Shown in pieces: positions 61,806 through 64,000 of a stretch of DNA of 64,000 nt (position 1 is its first letter; every line of letters starts with the position of its first letter). Origin of the DNA: Brachypodius melanocephalos (Eukaryota; Chordata; Aves; Passeriformes; Pycnonotidae); contig VZSR01003371.1 in NCBI GenBank assembly GCA_013398615.1, forward strand, positions 5,090,029 to 5,154,028. Direction: 5' to 3'. The notes beneath the pieces are model-generated. The model was not told the DNA's origin. It ran no database searches and was given only the letters and a program-made list of their open reading frames with translations. The position numbers and the translations under genes were made by a program.

Positions 61806-62674
61806 CAAAGCAAAATGTCATTTTATTTAATTCAAGGACTATTTTCCTTCTAGTATTGCTGAAGGGATCACCTCCTGGGGAATTGATCATTACAAAGTCC
61901 CTGTCTAAAAGTTCAAGTGCTCTTGTTGTACATTCTTTTGAAACACAGAAAACATAATGACCAAGTAGGTGGGCAGCTACTTGCAGTTTTAGCCCACCTA
62001 AATTAGCATTGCTTCAGGCTAGAAAACAATTCAAGTAGTAAAATAATGAAAAATGTTAACCTTTAAGGTCACTACCATATTTTGATCAAAAAGTCCTGAA
62101 TGTATGAAAAGAACATTTGTACATGTTATGAAGTTGTTTTTTAACCAGACACTGTCAAAGATGGCAGTTAAGTATTTTGGACCAGTTGTCAACCAGATAT
62201 TTAAGAGTTCTATCTGAAGGTTTATTACCAATTTCATAATGCAATTCACTTTTCACATTAAGCTCTTTAACAAAAGCAACATAGACCCGCACCAGAATCA
62301 CTGTAGACAGATTTAGTTTTATAGAATGCCCTTCTGAAAATTCATTTCAAAATAGAGATGCTTTTTCTCCAGAACTGTAAAAGCCATAAAAATGCAAAAT
62401 ATTTGTTAGGAAATTTTTAATCAAAATTATTCCTTAATGTTCAAAATAACATTTAACCTCCTACTTTTTTGTTGTTGTTGTCATCCACATATTGACCAAT
62501 AGACTAAACAGGTAACAATGGTTCACGTTTTTTCCCCCACCTGAAACATTTCTTCTAACACAGGCCCAAAGATAGGCAATACAGAGATTCAGGGACATGG
62601 ATTATGCATGGCAAAGGTAATCCTCTATCACTTTAATTTAGAACAATTCTGATTCTAGCACACAACTTGGAGTC
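61806..62674 (-). other. 3' UTR of the minus-strand terminal exon
   Basis: The sequence between the stop codon at 62675-62677 and the polyadenylation signals is AT-rich, without long frames, and typical of a vertebrate 3' UTR of about 870 bases. A second AATAAA (minus strand) lies at 62221-62226 and could give a shorter UTR of about 460 bases, but it lacks a GU-rich stretch after it, so the distal site is preferred. Confidence 0.55.
61822..61831 (-). terminator. Polyadenylation signal (ATTAAATAAA cluster)
   Basis: Read on the minus strand, overlapping ATTAAA and AATAAA hexamers occur here. A CA dinucleotide about 15-20 bases further on gives a likely cleavage point near 61806, followed by a strongly GU-rich stretch to about 61740. 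This is the standard arrangement of a vertebrate poly(A) site. Confidence 0.65.
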
Positions 62675-62998
62675 TCAGTTGTTTTCGATCTGCTCTAGGT
62701 CCAAGTCCCCACAGTCTAGAGGGAAGATTCCTTCTTCAGTGCTCTCACAATCACTCGTGTCCTCGTCGCTTTCACACACCGCGTCTGCTTTCTTATAATC
62801 TCTTGTTTTGAAGCTACGCTGGCATGGCCCGTGGTGCCTCCCTTCATCCAGCTGCTCTTTCATCGGGCTGGAGCCAGGGGTGATGATGTTCATAAGATCA
62901 TTTGAGTCACATGGGGATGACACAATTGTCTTCATTTGTGTGTCATCATCATCATCTTCATAGTCAAGGGAGCAAAGACTTTTGGAATTTTTTAAAGT
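62675..62998 (-). CDS. Terminal coding exon, unidentified acidic protein tail
   Basis: This is the best protein-coding stretch in the window: 107 codons and a TGA stop, read on the minus strand. The open frame continues into the intron only to a TTG, so the exon is taken to begin with ACT just after the AG of a strong acceptor site; the intron is then in phase 0. The peptide has an acidic run at residues 12-19 (DYEDDDDD), Ser/Thr-Pro sites near 40-45 (TPGSSP), a basic patch at 61-70, a second acidic Ser-rich run at 76-89 (ESDEDTSDCESTEE) that resembles casein kinase 2 sites, and ends DLDLEQIENN. About 27 of 107 residues are Asp or Glu. There are six cysteines. I see no membrane segment or enzyme motif, so it is probably a disordered C-terminal tail. 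I do not recognise the gene. Upstream exons must lie beyond the right edge or were not found. Confidence 0.75.
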   Translation of the reverse strand, partial: TLKNSKSLCSLDYEDDDDDTQMKTIVSSPCDSNDLMNIITPGSSPMKEQLDEGRHHGPCQRSFKTRDYKKADAVCESDEDTSDCESTEEGIFPLDCGDLDLEQIENN

Positions 62999-63020
62999 CT
63001 GCAATAAAAAGGAAAAAAAA
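62999..63020 (-). other. 3' splice acceptor of the terminal exon
   Basis: On the minus strand a long pyrimidine tract (TTTTTTTTCC-TTTTTA) leads into TTGCAG, with the AG at 62999-63000. This is a near-ideal vertebrate acceptor and sets the start of the last exon. Confidence 0.75.
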
Positions 63021-64000
63021 AAGAGAAACCATGACTATATTAACCATGACTGGACAAGAGGAATGGAATAAATTCTTGAAATTCTTGAATGGTTTGAGTG
63101 TATGTACTCAAGAGTGCCACGTGTTTAAAGTAATCCTGGAAATGAGAGGCATGAAGAAAGAGGAAGAATGGTATTTACTTACTACAGTCAGGCTTTGCAT
63201 GGATATTTTGCCTAGAGTCCCATTTGTGAGAAAAACAGTCCCCTTTTTTATGCAGGAAGATCCAAAAATGTACCCATGGCCAACTACATGAGGAAAGAGA
63301 GACACCCACCCAGTTTGCTGTATTGGGTTTCTGGCAAATCCAGAGCAGAGCATTTGGTGACACCAGCATTTAGGTCAGACAGCTGCACTGCAGCCTGGTC
63401 AACAATTAATTTCCCCTGCAGAGAATGAATCCTCAGGCGTCACCTCATGAGAGTGCCAGGACAACTGGCACATTTGGGTAATCCCAAACAGAAGAAACCC
63501 AAGCCTCTACTGGGAGCGTCTTGCTCCAGAGTCAGCTTTGTATTTCAGCTGGGTACTGTCTGAACAAGAGCTCAGGAGCAATTCTGTTTAAATTCAAAGG
63601 GTATTGAAACTAGAGGGGCACTCATCTTTATTTGTACAACAGCAAATGAAAAGAAACACTCAGTAAATGTGCTACCTCTGTATCAGAGATAAAGGAAAAA
63701 TGCCTAAGCTCCTCATGGAGCTGTAAGGGATGCTTGGCTAGAATCCAGAAAGAGCATTTAAGAAAAAAACAAATATACAGAGAGAAGAACTTAAATTTTA
63801 ACAAGTGAAAAACTTCCAAATTGTGCCTCATGCAAGTACCCAGTGAGAGGAAGGTGAAATAGCCAGGGCTCCTCTGAGAGGTGGTGCAAGACAGAATAAC
63901 GTCACACTCATTTTCAGTCTCTCACTGGTTAAGTGACTCCAGTCTCATACATGGCAATCATTGTATTACAAGGAGATCCACAGGGAACAAGACCAACTTT
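63021..64000 (-). other. Intron upstream of the terminal exon
   Basis: The sequence to the right edge shows no further exon that I can support. Frames at 63108-63369 and 63628-63831 lack coding character. It is presumed to be the last intron of the minus-strand gene. Confidence 0.45.

Noticed and set aside
62902..63291. 129-codon plus-strand frame over the terminal exon boundary
   Set aside because: It is antisense to the minus-strand exon and its acceptor site, which have much stronger support.

Overview
This is a 64 kb piece of vertebrate nuclear DNA, almost certainly from a bird. It carries several clear copies of CR1, the LINE that dominates avian genomes, including intact 3' ends with the typical ATTCTATG-like tail. 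The copies range from fairly young to ancient and decayed. I see no operons, ribosome binding sites, bacterial genes, CRISPR arrays, rRNA or tRNA genes. The species cannot be named from the sequence alone.

Layout. Only one stretch is convincingly protein-coding: the last exon of a minus-strand gene near the right edge. Its coding part is 62675-62998, its acceptor splice site lies just above that, and its 3' UTR runs down to a polyadenylation signal at 61822-61831. The upstream exons lie beyond position 64000 or were not seen. The encoded 107-residue tail is acidic and serine-rich. I could not name the gene. Everything to the left (1 to about 61.8 kb) is non-coding as far as I can see, and is probably intergenic DNA downstream of this gene or intronic DNA of another gene.

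The non-coding part holds CR1 copies at 511-625 (-), 9106-9250 (+), 19803-20440 (-), 21140-21684 (+), 41974-42100 (-), 42334-42404 (+) and 56525-56935 (-). Two much older CR1-like remnants lie at 14440-14870 (-) and 59430-59640 (-), and MIR-like SINE remnants at 15965-16074 (-) and 29045-29150 (+). A pure seven-base repeat of about 19 copies has grown inside the CR1 copy at 19803-20440. That copy and its oppositely oriented neighbour form a potential inverted pair.

The stretch from about 45 to 55 kb has three local CpG-richer patches (45670-45973, 51650-52000, 54715-54980), one with two octamer-type motifs. These are the best candidates for cis-regulatory elements, but conservation was not tested. 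Most open reading frames here are short, overlap on both strands, or run through repeats, and are not annotated as genes. I found no clear undescribed biological system. The most useful leads are the unidentified terminal exon, the heptamer expansion inside CR1, the inverted CR1 pair, and the CpG-rich patches.
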